13,663 nt of DNA from Desulfobacterales bacterium (GCA_030145015.1 JAQYWI010000149.1:1-13663); one strand, 5' to 3'. Numbered from the stretch's first letter, positions 1-7,337 are shown. The notes: generated by a model not told the origin, from the sequence alone. Translations and numbers: made by a program.

Positions 1-104
1 GATCTTAATATTTCAAGGTGCTCAAAAGGCGCGGGGCGGATCAAAAGTCGTGTGCCCGAGCATACACGGTAGTGTGTTAGCAATCATTGAAGCGCGAACA
101 GCAG
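1..104. repeat. Decayed partial copy of repeat element family A
   Basis: Positions 1-31 match the reverse complement of 11777-11807 (inside the family A element between ispG and proS) with about one mismatch. Similarity continues, with more mismatches and small gaps, through about 57-104, where a segment around catacacggtagtgtgttag aligns with the central hairpin of that element. The copy runs off the left edge. No clear right terminal repeat (ggttttgaaaccacttcta) is present downstream, so this copy is truncated or degenerate on the fabF side. Confidence 0.6.
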
Positions 105-169
105 TTGTTTTCGGTGATATGGTTGAGGTATTTTTATCAGTCCTAAAACAAGAGGCTGGGTTAAATTAA
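2..169 (+). CDS. Possible C-terminal tail of an upstream gene (doubtful)
   Basis: A frame is open from the left edge for 55 codons to a TAA at 167-169. Its last residues (ending SVLKQEAGLN) look passably protein-like, but no family is recognised. Its first part coincides with a decayed repeat element that lies outside genes elsewhere in this window, which argues against it being a normal coding region. If real, it could be a gene whose 3' end was extended by the element. In related genomes acpP commonly precedes fabF, and this sequence does not resemble acyl carrier protein. Treat as unconfirmed. Confidence 0.18.
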   Translation: MLIFQGAQKARGGSKVVCPSIHGSVLAIIEARTAVVFGDMVEVFLSVLKQEAGLN

Positions 170-225
170 TATTTTTTTCAGACGCGCGCAAGGTTAACAA
201 CTTTGCCAATTGAACAGGAGGTCTT

Positions 226-1470
226 TTGAACAGGCGAGTCGTAGTTACAGGGATGGGTTTAGTTACCCCGGTGGGGATCGGTATCGAAGAGACCTGGGCG
301 GCTCTTTGTGCCGGGAAATCGGGTATATCTGAAATTACGCGATTTGATGCATCGGCCTATCAGACCCAAATAGCCGCTGAAGTGAAGGACTTTAACGCGC
401 AGGACTTTATGCCCAAAAAAGATGCCAAGCGAAACGAGCTTTTTATTTCGTTTGCGCTGGCTGCAACGCGCATGGCGCTGGAAGATGCCGGTCTGAAAAT
501 TGACAGCAGCAATGCAAACCGGATCGGGGTTGCGACCGGTTGTGGTTTAGGCGGTCTTGGAATTATGGAGGAGACAATTCGCAACGTAACCCTTAAAGGG
601 CCCAGAAGGGTCAGCCCGTTTTTCATTCCGATGATGATCGGCAATATGGCACCGGGCATGATTTCGATTCATTTTGGGGCCTTAGGACCGAATCTGTCAA
701 TTGCCACCGCCTGTGCCGCCGGTGCCCATGCGATCGGGGATTCTTTTAAGATGGTTCAAACGGGCATGGCCGATGCGATGATTACAGGCGGAACCGAGGC
801 GGTCGTATCAAAGACCGCAGTGGCGGGATTTAATGCCATGAAAGCGTTATCCACCCGCAACGATGAACCCGAAAAAGCTTCGAGACCATTTGATCGGGAT
901 CGTGACGGCTTTGTGATCGGTGAAGGCAGCGGTATCATGATCCTCGAAGCCCTTGATTTTGCTCTTGAAAGGGGAGCAAACATTTATGCCGAGATTGTTG
1001 GTTTCGGGCTGACCGGAGACGGCTACCATATGACCTCCCCGTGTCCGGATGGTGACGGTGCGGTGCGTTGCATGCAGGCGGCCTTAGATGATGCCGGTAT
1101 CGGCTATGACAAGGTGGACTACATCAATGCCCATGGGACCTCTACCGAACTCAACGATCTGTATGAATCCCGGGCGGTCAAAACGGTATTTAAGGACTAT
1201 GCCTACAAGGTGGCGATCAGTTCCACCAAATCGATGACCGGTCATCTGCTGGGCGGCGCGGGCGGCATTGAGACGGTGTTTAGCGCCCTCAGCGTGTATC
1301 ACGATATGATTCCGCCGACCATCAATTATGAAAATCAGGCGGAAGAATGTGACCTGGACTATGTTCCCAACACGGCCCGCAAAGCCCCGGTCAGGGTGGC
1401 CATGACCAACTCTTTTGGCTTCGGCGGTACCAATGCGACCTTAATTTTGAAAAAATATGCCGATGAATAG
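226..1470 (+). CDS. fabF: Beta-ketoacyl-ACP synthase II (KAS II)
   Basis: FabF condenses malonyl-ACP with a growing acyl-ACP in the elongation cycle of type II fatty acid synthesis in the cytoplasm. The 414-residue length is normal for the family. The thiolase-fold catalytic triad is intact and falls at the E. coli FabF numbers: Cys163 (in ATACAAGAHAIG), His303 (NAHGTST) and His340 (TKSMTGHLLGGAGG), with Lys335 just before. The C-terminal NSFGFGGTNATLIL motif is present. The start is a TTG at 226, chosen because it gives the usual N-terminus MNRRVVVTGMG; a strong Shine-Dalgarno AGGAGGT (216-222) ends only 3 bases before it, closer than usual. Transcription probably ends at the terminator at 1759-1794. 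FabB and FabF share the fold, but the length and motifs favour FabF. Confidence 0.96.
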   Translation: MNRRVVVTGMGLVTPVGIGIEETWAALCAGKSGISEITRFDASAYQTQIAAEVKDFNAQDFMPKKDAKRNELFISFALAATRMALEDAGLKIDSSNANRIGVATGCGLGGLGIMEETIRNVTLKGPRRVSPFFIPMMIGNMAPGMISIHFGALGPNLSIATACAAGAHAIGDSFKMVQTGMADAMITGGTEAVVSKTAVAGFNAMKALSTRNDEPEKASRPFDRDRDGFVIGEGSGIMILEALDFALERGANIYAEIVGFGLTGDGYHMTSPCPDGDGAVRCMQAALDDAGIGYDKVDYINAHGTSTELNDLYESRAVKTVFKDYAYKVAISSTKSMTGHLLGGAGGIETVFSALSVYHDMIPPTINYENQAEECDLDYVPNTARKAPVRVAMTNSFGFGGTNATLILKKYADE

Positions 1471-1557
1471 CCGCTTTTGGTCTGCGATTAGCGGAATTTG
1501 ATATTCACGCAAACGCACAATAACGGCACATGGCTCAGAGCACACATAGAATTAAAG

Positions 1558-1675
1558 GGTTTCAGGTGTCAGTGTTCAGGATTGAATTATTGAGGAATTC
1601 AGGAATTGAGGGATTTAGGAATTAGAATGACAGAATACCTTCAATTCCTAAATTTAACTGCTGACACCTGAAACC
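1558..1675. repeat. Inverted repeat downstream of fabF
   Basis: A perfect 15-bp inverted repeat, ggtttcaggtgtcag (1558-1572) and ctgacacctgaaacc (1661-1675), encloses about 88 bases. Inside are three copies of aggaatt (about 1592-1622) and a matching aattccta (1643-1650), so a second hairpin can form. It has no coding potential. It looks like a small non-autonomous palindromic element or a degenerate intergenic repeat. No U-run follows, so it is not itself an intrinsic terminator. Confidence 0.75.
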
Positions 1676-1758
1676 TACTTATTGCAGAAACCTCATACCT
1701 GGAATTTGTTGCTTTACTAAGTTTGCCGTATCTGCGTATGTATGTGTCCAATTAATTT

Positions 1759-1794
1759 AAACGGCAAGGCTGTTTCCGGTCTTGCCGTTTTTTT
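1759..1794 (+). terminator. Rho-independent terminator after fabF
   Basis: A 10-bp perfect stem, aaacggcaag (1759-1768) pairing with cttgccgttt (1781-1790), closes a 12-base loop and is followed by an uninterrupted T run (1788-1794). This is a canonical intrinsic terminator for plus-strand transcription. It lies 289 bases after the fabF stop and separates fabF from the nucleotide/riboflavin cluster. Confidence 0.88.
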
Positions 1795-1866
1795 CTTGCG
1801 GTAATTTCGTTTGGCATATATTATCAAAAGCTAACCTTTTTCAAGCCCATTCTTGCGCGGAGCTAT

Positions 1867-1984
1867 AAGCTATTTCAAAATTAGCAGCTCATTTTTAATT
1901 TTATCTCATTTGCTGTAGGCACTTTTTATAGGTTTAAAACATTACCATCGGGTGTTAAATGCATTTTTTAGATAGCGTCTAGTA
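1867..1984. mobile_element. MITE-like element, family B, upstream of dCMP deaminase gene
   Basis: The left end, aagctatttcaaaattagca (1868-1887), and the right end, gcattttttagatagcgtct (1961-1980, followed by agt), are imperfect inverted repeats. The right end matches the reverse complement of the sequence at the proS stop (13411-13434) at about 18 of 20 positions. The left end also matches 13416-13436, and internal words (taggcact, gtttaaaac) correspond after reversal. There is no coding potential. The 550-base spacer between fabF and the next gene therefore holds an inverted repeat, a terminator and this element. Any promoter for the downstream cluster must lie in or beside it. A weak TTGCTG (1910-1915), 17 bases, TTTAAA (1933-1938) pair can be seen but is not convincing. 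Confidence 0.55.
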
Positions 1985-2020
1985 TAAGCTAAATTCGGAT
2001 GTGCGGAGGCAGTTAATTTC

Positions 2021-2500
2021 ATGGTACCTGACGTTCCACGACCTTCATGGGAAGATTATTTCATGGAGATTGCGATTCTCGTAGCCAAGCGTTCCACCTG
2101 TCTCAGGCGATCAGTCGGCGCGATTATCGTAAAAGACAAACGGGTCCTTTCGACCGGTTATAATGGCGCTCCCTCTGGTGTTCGACACTGTGCCGAAGTT
2201 GGATGTTTAAGGGAAAAGCTGAACGTTGAATCCGGTAAAATGCATGAATTGTGCCGGGGTATTCATGCGGAACAAAATGCGATAATTCAAGCAGCCTATC
2301 ATGGGGTTTCGCTGAAGGGAGCGAGTTTGTTTTGTACGAATTTGCCCTGTTCCATCTGTGCGAAGATGATCATCAATGCGGGTATTAAAGCGATCTATTA
2401 CCACTCGGGCTATGCAGATGAACTGTCGGAAGACATGTTAAAGGAAGCCGAAATAGAACTAGTACATCTTGTAAATCAGCAGCAGGGAGAAGACTCATGA
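2021..2500 (+). CDS. comEB: Deoxycytidylate (dCMP) deaminase, ComEB-type
   Basis: This zinc-dependent enzyme deaminates dCMP to dUMP, the precursor for dTMP. The 159-residue protein has the cytidine/deoxycytidylate deaminase fold: His82-Ala-Glu84 (HAEQNA, zinc ligand and proton shuttle) and Pro109-Cys110-X-X-Cys113 (PCSIC, the other zinc ligands). The [14 protein letters not shown] and GYNGAPSG segments are typical of dCMP deaminases rather than tRNA or guanine deaminases. The ATG at 2021 is favoured because it keeps the conserved [12 protein letters not shown] start; a GGAGG lies 11 bases upstream, rather far. The stop overlaps the nrdR start (ATGA), so the two are translationally coupled. 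The Bacillus name comEB does not imply a competence role here. Confidence 0.93.
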   Translation: MVPDVPRPSWEDYFMEIAILVAKRSTCLRRSVGAIIVKDKRVLSTGYNGAPSGVRHCAEVGCLREKLNVESGKMHELCRGIHAEQNAIIQAAYHGVSLKGASLFCTNLPCSICAKMIINAGIKAIYYHSGYADELSEDMLKEAEIELVHLVNQQQGEDS

Positions 2501-2958
2501 AGTGTCCATATTGTGGCGAAATTGACAATAAAGTCATCGATTCCAGGTTGAGCAAAGATGCCAGCGTTATTCGCAGACGTCGGGAATGCATCATATGCAG
2601 CCGCCGATTTACAACCTACGAGCATATTGAAGAAATTCCCATTATGATCGTTAAAAAAGACGACCGGCGTGAAGTATTTAAGAGAGATAAAGTTCGTTCC
2701 GGACTGAAGAAGGCCTGCCAAAAGCGAAACATCAGCATAAACGTGATTGAAGAATTTATAGACGATCTGGAACGGGATTTAAGAGAAACCGGGGAAAAGG
2801 AAATACCGGCTTCTTTTCTCGGGGAAAAGATCATGACGATGCTTCATGAGCTTGACGATGTAGCCTATGTGCGCTTTGCCTCGGTTTACCGGGAATTTAA
2901 AGATGTCAATGATTTTGTCTCCGAGCTTAAAACCCTGCTCAGTAAACAGGAGCAATAG
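2497..2958 (+). CDS. nrdR: Transcriptional repressor NrdR
   Basis: NrdR represses ribonucleotide reductase genes by binding paired NrdR boxes and senses ATP/dATP. The 153 residues show the full architecture: an N-terminal zinc ribbon with Cys3, Cys6, Cys31 and Cys34 (MKCPYCG ... [13 protein letters not shown]) carrying the basic RRRR stretch, then an ATP-cone domain from about residue 49 to 139. The length is typical. The ATG overlaps the stop of the dCMP deaminase gene by 4 bases, with an AGGGAGA ribosome-binding site just upstream at 2484-2490. Pairing with a dCMP deaminase makes sense because both bear on dNTP supply. No ribonucleotide reductase gene is in the window. A long imperfect hairpin spans its 3' end. 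Confidence 0.96.
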   Translation: MKCPYCGEIDNKVIDSRLSKDASVIRRRRECIICSRRFTTYEHIEEIPIMIVKKDDRREVFKRDKVRSGLKKACQKRNISINVIEEFIDDLERDLRETGEKEIPASFLGEKIMTMLHELDDVAYVRFASVYREFKDVNDFVSELKTLLSKQEQ

Positions 2959-3101
2959 GCGTCAGAAGACAGAGGACAGATGTCAGATGTCAGAAAACTG
3001 AGAACAGAAATCAGATCCAATTTGGCTTTAAATATGTTAACTCCGATATCTGTGGTCCGTCTTCTGTCATCTGACTTCTGTCTTCTGACCTCTGGCTCCT
3101 G
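2947..3101. repeat. Long imperfect inverted repeat across the nrdR stop codon
   Basis: The left arm (2947-2996, starting caggagc inside the last nrdR codons) pairs imperfectly with the right arm (3060-3101, ending gctcctg). The best paired core is gtcagaagacaga (2961-2973) with tctgtcttctgac (3077-3089 region). Both arms are built from degenerate words such as gtcagaagacag and tcagatg. The repeat fills nearly the whole 154-base nrdR-ribD spacer, and ribD starts 12 bases after it. It could slow transcription, protect the nrdR mRNA end or be a small mobile repeat. Confidence 0.7.
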
Positions 3102-3112
3102 AAAAGAGAACC

Positions 3113-4204
3113 ATGGATGACGAATATTTTATGAAGATGGCCTTAGACCTTGCCCAAAAGGGGCAAGGCTATACCTCACCGAATCCGATGGTCGGTGCTG
3201 TGGTTGTGAAAGATGGTAAAGTGAAAGGCAGCGGATACCATCAAGCCGTCGGTCTTGCCCATGCTGAAGTTAATGCCATTGAAGATGCCGGTTCGCAGAC
3301 CAAAGGAGCCACTCTTTACGTAAATTTAGAACCCTGCCATCATAGCGGCAGGACACCGCCATGCACCCGTAAAATTCTGGAGGCCGGCCTTAAGCGAGTC
3401 GTCGTCGCAATGGAAGATCCGAATACCGAGGCCGGCGGCGGAGCTGTTTTCTTAAAAGAGCATGGCATTGAGGTGCTTATGGGGGTTTGTCAAGAACCCG
3501 CTAAAAAGCTGAACGAAGCGTTTGTCAAATATGTTTGTACAAAGCGACCCTTTGTGCTTCTGAAATGTGCCGCCACCCTGGATGGGCGTATTGCAACCCG
3601 CAGCGGTGATTCCAAGTGGGTGACCGGTGAGAAGGCGCGCAAGTTCGTGCATCAGCTGCGACATGCCGCGGATGCCATTTTGGTGGGTGTCGGGACAATT
3701 CACGCCGACGACCCGAGCTTAACAACGCGCCTGGATTCGGACAACGGCCTGGATCCTGTTCGAATCGTCCTTGATACGAAATTGTCCATCTCCCCTAGCG
3801 CCAGAATATTGCAGCTGGATTCCAATTCTGATACGATCCTCGTCACCGGCAATCGGGTAGCCGAAAATAAAAAGAGAGCGGTTGAAAAAAAGGGAGTGCG
3901 CTTAATTGAACTGCCGGTCAATAACGATGGTATTGAAATGCAGCCCTTGTTGGATCGGTTAGGCGAGATGGGCATCACCAGCCTTTTGGTCGAGGGGGGA
4001 AGTCGTGTTATTGCATCGGCATTTAGCAGTGGTATTGTTGATAAAGTCCTCTTTTTTTATGCGCCTAAAATTTTAGGTGGCGATGACGGCATTCCAATTT
4101 GTCAGGGACCGGGACCGGAACTGATGCAAGACTGCATCCGGGTTAAAAATATTCGCGTCCAACAATTTGATGATGATGTAATGATAGAAGGGTATATCAA
4201 TTAG
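3113..4204 (+). CDS. ribD: Bifunctional pyrimidine deaminase/reductase RibD
   Basis: RibD carries out the second and third steps of the pyrimidine branch of riboflavin synthesis: deamination of the GTP-derived 2,5-diamino-6-ribosylamino-pyrimidinone 5'-phosphate, then NADPH-dependent reduction of the ribose chain. The 363 residues match the usual size (E. coli about 367). The N-terminal deaminase domain (1-145) has His50-Ala-Glu52, Cys75 and Cys84 (LEPCHHSGRTPPCTRKI) as zinc site. The C-terminal reductase domain (146-363) has TLDGRIATRSGDSKWVTG, ILVGVGTIHADDPSLTTR and LLVEGGSRV. One oddity: the loop after DPN reads TEAGGG where most RibD proteins have one residue more (PxVxGxG). Only a weak purine-rich ribosome-binding site (aaaagagaa) precedes the ATG. 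No FMN riboswitch is seen upstream. Confidence 0.95.
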   Translation: MDDEYFMKMALDLAQKGQGYTSPNPMVGAVVVKDGKVKGSGYHQAVGLAHAEVNAIEDAGSQTKGATLYVNLEPCHHSGRTPPCTRKILEAGLKRVVVAMEDPNTEAGGGAVFLKEHGIEVLMGVCQEPAKKLNEAFVKYVCTKRPFVLLKCAATLDGRIATRSGDSKWVTGEKARKFVHQLRHAADAILVGVGTIHADDPSLTTRLDSDNGLDPVRIVLDTKLSISPSARILQLDSNSDTILVTGNRVAENKKRAVEKKGVRLIELPVNNDGIEMQPLLDRLGEMGITSLLVEGGSRVIASAFSSGIVDKVLFFYAPKILGGDDGIPICQGPGPELMQDCIRVKNIRVQQFDDDVMIEGYIN

Positions 4205-4351
4205 TTGTTTGTTGTTAGTGGTCAGTTGTATATCGCAATTTTATTATTATATTGAAGTTGGTTGTTTATACATAAATAACGGAATTCCCACCCATATGAC
4301 AACTAAAAGCATTGTGCGACGGACTACGAACCAAGCACGACGGACTTAATC
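4205..4351. other. ribD-ribE spacer
   Basis: A 147-base AT-rich spacer inside the riboflavin cluster. It starts with G/T-rich degenerate words (ttgtttgttgttagtggtc) and holds two copies of cgacggact (about 4317-4325 and 4338-4346) just before ribE. No riboswitch core, terminator or convincing Shine-Dalgarno sequence for ribE is visible. Confidence 0.5.
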
Positions 4352-5017
4352 ATGTTTACAGGGATTATTGAAGGTCTGGGTACCCTTAGCGGGATACGCG
4401 ATTCCGGCCAGGGAAAGCGCCTGACCATTGATGCGGATTACACGCTGGATCAAACCAAGGTCGGCGACAGCATCGCGGTCAATGGTGCCTGTCTGACTGT
4501 TGTAAAAGTCAGCGTCAAACGGTTTGAAGTGGATCTTTCCCCCGAGACCCTGGAAGTGTCCACTTTTGAGCGGGCAAAACCGGGTAACCGCCTAAATCTT
4601 GAAAGGGCGATGCGATTGTCCGACCGCATTGACGGGCATTTGGTTTTAGGCCACGTAGATGGTATCGGCGTCATCAAGCAGCGGCAGAAAGCTGGAAATG
4701 CCGTTATGGTTAGCATTGGAGTGCCGGAAGCCCTTTCGCGCTATATGATCCACAAAGGGTCAATCGCCATTGATGGTATCAGTTTAACCATCAACTCCTG
4801 CGAACCCGAGCGTATTACGGTTAGCATTATCCCGCATACAGCCGAGAAAACCACCATCGGAATGAAACAAAATGGGGATCCGGTTAACATTGAAACCGAT
4901 ATGATCGGCAAATATGTCGAACGCTTTACCCGGGCTGATTCGGTGCCCGGCAGCCAAAAAACGAATGCGTCTCCCGGTATTGACATGGAATTTCTAGCCA
5001 AATCGGGATTTTTATAA
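4352..5017 (+). CDS. ribE: Riboflavin synthase, alpha chain
   Basis: It catalyses the dismutation of two 6,7-dimethyl-8-ribityllumazine molecules into riboflavin and the pyrimidine that RibH recycles; the enzyme is a cytosolic homotrimer. The 221 residues form two tandem lumazine-binding domains, seen as an internal repeat: GDSIAVNGACLTVV (38-51) matches KGSIAIDGISLTIN (135-148). The diagnostic N-terminus MFTGIIEG is present, as are Cys47, His101 (DGHLVLGHVDG), Ser144 and Asp183, corresponding to the active-site residues known from the E. coli enzyme. No good Shine-Dalgarno sequence precedes the ATG, but the start is fixed because Phe2 belongs to the active site. The gene ends 27 bases before ribBA and should act in step with its neighbours. 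Confidence 0.95.
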   Translation: MFTGIIEGLGTLSGIRDSGQGKRLTIDADYTLDQTKVGDSIAVNGACLTVVKVSVKRFEVDLSPETLEVSTFERAKPGNRLNLERAMRLSDRIDGHLVLGHVDGIGVIKQRQKAGNAVMVSIGVPEALSRYMIHKGSIAIDGISLTINSCEPERITVSIIPHTAEKTTIGMKQNGDPVNIETDMIGKYVERFTRADSVPGSQKTNASPGIDMEFLAKSGFL

Positions 5018-5044
5018 AAAAAATATTTAGGAGATAGATAAACC

Positions 5045-6259
5045 ATGCCACTTCTGACAATTGAACAAGCCATCCGTGATATCAAAGATGGCAAGATGGT
5101 CATCCTGGTGGATGATGAAGATCGTGAAAACGAGGGCGATCTCTGCATGGCGGCTGAAAGTGTGACGCCGGAAGCCATCAATTTTATGGTAAAATACGGC
5201 AGGGGTCTTGTTTGCCTCGCCATGACTGCGGAGAAATGCGATTCCCTGGACCTGCCCCCGATGGTCGACAATAATACCTCACCTTTTGGGACAGGGTTCA
5301 CGGTGACTATCGAAGCCCGCTGCGGGGTGACCACCGGCATTTCAGCACAAGACCGCGCCACTACGATTTTGACGGCTGTAGCCGATGATTGCCAGCCACG
5401 GGATCTGGTGCGACCCGGGCATATATTCCCTTTAAGAGCAAAGGCCGGCGGGTCAATCGTTCGGGCCGGACAAACCGAAGGCTCGGTGGACCTTGCCCGC
5501 CTGGCCGGCCGAAAATCCGCCGGGGTTATATGCGAGGTCATGGACGAAGACGGTACAATGGCCCGCATGCCGGCGCTGGAAAAGTTCAGCGAAAAACACG
5601 GTGTCGGAATTTGTACCATTGCCGATTTGATTGAATACCGGATGCGGACGGAATCATTTGTACGTCGGGCGGCAGAAACGATAATTCCCACATCGATTGC
5701 CGGTGATTTCAAAGCAATCGTGTATGAAAACGATATCGATAATCTATTGCACATCGCTATGGTTAAGGGTGATATTGATTCGGGAAAACCGGTATTGGCA
5801 CGGGTACACTCCGAGTGTTTGACCGGGGACATCTTCGGTTCCCTGCGATGCGATTGCGGTTTGCAACTGAACCAGGCCATGACCATCATTGAAAAGGAAG
5901 GCAGCGGCGTTCTGCTTTATATTCGTCAAGAGGGCCGCGGCATTGGCCTGGTCAACAAGATCAAAGCCTATGCCCTCCAGGACCAGGGGATGGATACCGT
6001 TGAAGCCAACGAAGAGCTTGGATTTAAACCGGACATGCGCAATTACGGCATCGGGGCTCAAATCCTGGTCGATCTTGGGGTTAGAAAAATGAGGCTCATG
6101 ACCAACAACCCTAAAAAAATGGTAGGTCTTGACGGTTACGGGCTGAGTATTGTTGAACAGGTTCCGATTGAAGTTCCGGCGAATATTCACAATAAGTGTT
6201 ATCTGGAATGCAAGAAGTTAAAAATGGGGCACCTGTTGAACGTTGATGCCGCGCCCTAA
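5045..6259 (+). CDS. ribBA: Bifunctional DHBP synthase / GTP cyclohydrolase II (RibBA)
   Basis: This fusion makes both riboflavin precursors. The N-terminal RibB domain (about 1-200) turns ribulose 5-phosphate into 3,4-dihydroxy-2-butanone 4-phosphate plus formate, and the C-terminal RibA domain (about 206-404) hydrolyses GTP. RibB motifs are DDEDRENEGDL (23-33), GVTTGISAQDRATT (94-107), RPGHIFPL (123-130) and EVMDEDGTMAR. RibA motifs are HSECLTGDIFGSLRCDCG with zinc ligands Cys258, Cys269 and Cys271, RQEGRGIGL (294-302), and NYGIGAQIL..LMTNNPKK. Oddity: the motif that in E. coli RibB contains a catalytic His (GHTE) reads GQTE here, with Gln143. An AGGAGA (5029-5034) lies 10 bases before the ATG. 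The length (404) is typical and both domains look complete. Confidence 0.95.
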   Translation: MPLLTIEQAIRDIKDGKMVILVDDEDRENEGDLCMAAESVTPEAINFMVKYGRGLVCLAMTAEKCDSLDLPPMVDNNTSPFGTGFTVTIEARCGVTTGISAQDRATTILTAVADDCQPRDLVRPGHIFPLRAKAGGSIVRAGQTEGSVDLARLAGRKSAGVICEVMDEDGTMARMPALEKFSEKHGVGICTIADLIEYRMRTESFVRRAAETIIPTSIAGDFKAIVYENDIDNLLHIAMVKGDIDSGKPVLARVHSECLTGDIFGSLRCDCGLQLNQAMTIIEKEGSGVLLYIRQEGRGIGLVNKIKAYALQDQGMDTVEANEELGFKPDMRNYGIGAQILVDLGVRKMRLMTNNPKKMVGLDGYGLSIVEQVPIEVPANIHNKCYLECKKLKMGHLLNVDAAP

Positions 6260-6353
6260 CGAACACCGGCCGACTCATTTAGCAGCTTAATTTTAGTTTT
6301 GTGCTTTCGTCAATTTTCAATTTTATTCACACGCTACACTGAAAGGAGCTTTT

Positions 6354-6821
6354 ATGGCTAAGATTCTCGAAGCTCATTTAAATGCAGAAGGTAAAAAGTT
6401 TGCCATTGTGGTGAGCCGATTTAATGATTTTATTACCGAAAAACTTCTGAGCGGTGCCCTTGATGCCCTGGTGCGCTCTGGAGCCAAGGATAGTGATATC
6501 AAGATCGTGAAGGTTCCGGGCGCATTTGAAATCCCGCTGGTGGCCAAAAGAATGACAAAAAAAAAGGGATTACATGCCATTATTTGTCTGGGTGCCGTCA
6601 TCCGCGGCGCGACCCCGCATTTTGATTATGTGAGCGCCGAGGTGTCCAAAGGGATCGCTCAGGTCAGTTTGGAATCGGAAGTGCCGATCATTTTTGGTGT
6701 CATCACCACCGATACCATCGAACAGGCCATCGAACGCGCCGGTACCAAAGCCGGCAACAAAGGCTGGAATGCGGCGATGGCTGCTATTGAAATGGCGAAT
6801 CTGCTTGAAGTAGTGGGATAG
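6354..6821 (+). CDS. ribH: 6,7-dimethyl-8-ribityllumazine synthase
   Basis: RibH condenses the RibB product with the pyrimidine from the RibA/RibD branch to give lumazine, the penultimate step to riboflavin; family members form pentamers or 60-subunit capsids. The 155 residues are standard. Visible active-site elements are SRFND (21-25, stacking Phe), VPGAFEIP (54-61), [14 protein letters not shown] with the general acid/base His89, and the phosphate-contacting [16 protein letters not shown] segment. A good AGGAG (6344-6348) lies 5 bases before the ATG. The 94-base spacer after ribBA is AT-rich with nothing recognisable. nusB starts 8 bases after the stop. Confidence 0.96.
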   Translation: MAKILEAHLNAEGKKFAIVVSRFNDFITEKLLSGALDALVRSGAKDSDIKIVKVPGAFEIPLVAKRMTKKKGLHAIICLGAVIRGATPHFDYVSAEVSKGIAQVSLESEVPIIFGVITTDTIEQAIERAGTKAGNKGWNAAMAAIEMANLLEVVG

Positions 6822-6829
6822 TTTTAGTC

Positions 6830-7288
6830 ATGGGAACCCGTCGCAGGGCGCGAGAATTGGCGATGCAGGCGCTCTTTTATATGGATGCCAGCCGGAGCGC
6901 TTCACCGCAGATGCTGGAGCGCTTCTGTGAGAATTTTCCCCCGCCCCAAAAGGCACGGCCATTTTTTATCAAGCTGGTAACAGGTGTTTTAGAGGCCAAG
7001 CCGCAAATCGATACCCTCATTGAGCGCTTCTCCAAAAACTGGAGAGTCCGCCGTATGTCCTGTGTGGATCGGAATATCATGCGTGTTGCTGTATTTGAAA
7101 TGTTGTTTTGCCATGATATTCCGCCAAAGGTTTCCATCAATGAAGCCATCGATGTCGGCAAAAAATTCGGCACCGAAGAATCCGGCGCATTTATCAACGG
7201 AATTATTGACAGCATCCGCATTGCGATCGAAGAAGGAGAAATCCAGATAGAAAAACCGGTTGAAACAGCAACCGACTCTTCTGAATAA
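6830..7288 (+). CDS. nusB: Transcription antitermination factor NusB
   Basis: NusB binds boxA RNA together with NusE (ribosomal protein S10) and promotes antitermination on rRNA operons. The 152-residue protein has the all-helical NusB signature: the basic N-terminus GTRRRARELAMQALFYMD (2-19), VDRNIMRVAVFEMLF (79-93) and VSINEAIDVGKKFGTEESGAFINGIID (101-127). The last 20 or so residues are an acidic variable tail. The ATG is 8 bases after the ribH stop, and its weak ribosome-binding site (gtgggatag) lies in the ribH end, so coupled translation is likely. The ribH-nusB pair is widespread in bacteria. Confidence 0.95.
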   Translation: MGTRRRARELAMQALFYMDASRSASPQMLERFCENFPPPQKARPFFIKLVTGVLEAKPQIDTLIERFSKNWRVRRMSCVDRNIMRVAVFEMLFCHDIPPKVSINEAIDVGKKFGTEESGAFINGIIDSIRIAIEEGEIQIEKPVETATDSSE

Positions 7289-7337
7289 AAGATTGAATTT
7301 TCTAAGCGCATAGCTGAACGCTCAAAGTAAATTAGAT

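Noticed and set aside
4205..4351. FMN riboswitch before ribE
   Set aside because: A short ggaattcccaccc stretch caught the eye, but the conserved RFN core segments are missing.
5389..5634. An 81-codon plus-strand frame inside ribBA
   Set aside because: Arg/Gly-rich out-of-frame reading of ribBA with no independent start signal.
4741..5889. A 382-codon open frame on the minus strand opposite ribE and ribBA
   Set aside because: It lies wholly antisense to two well-conserved genes, is rich in Ser/Arg/Pro as expected for a shadow frame, and shows no recognisable domain.
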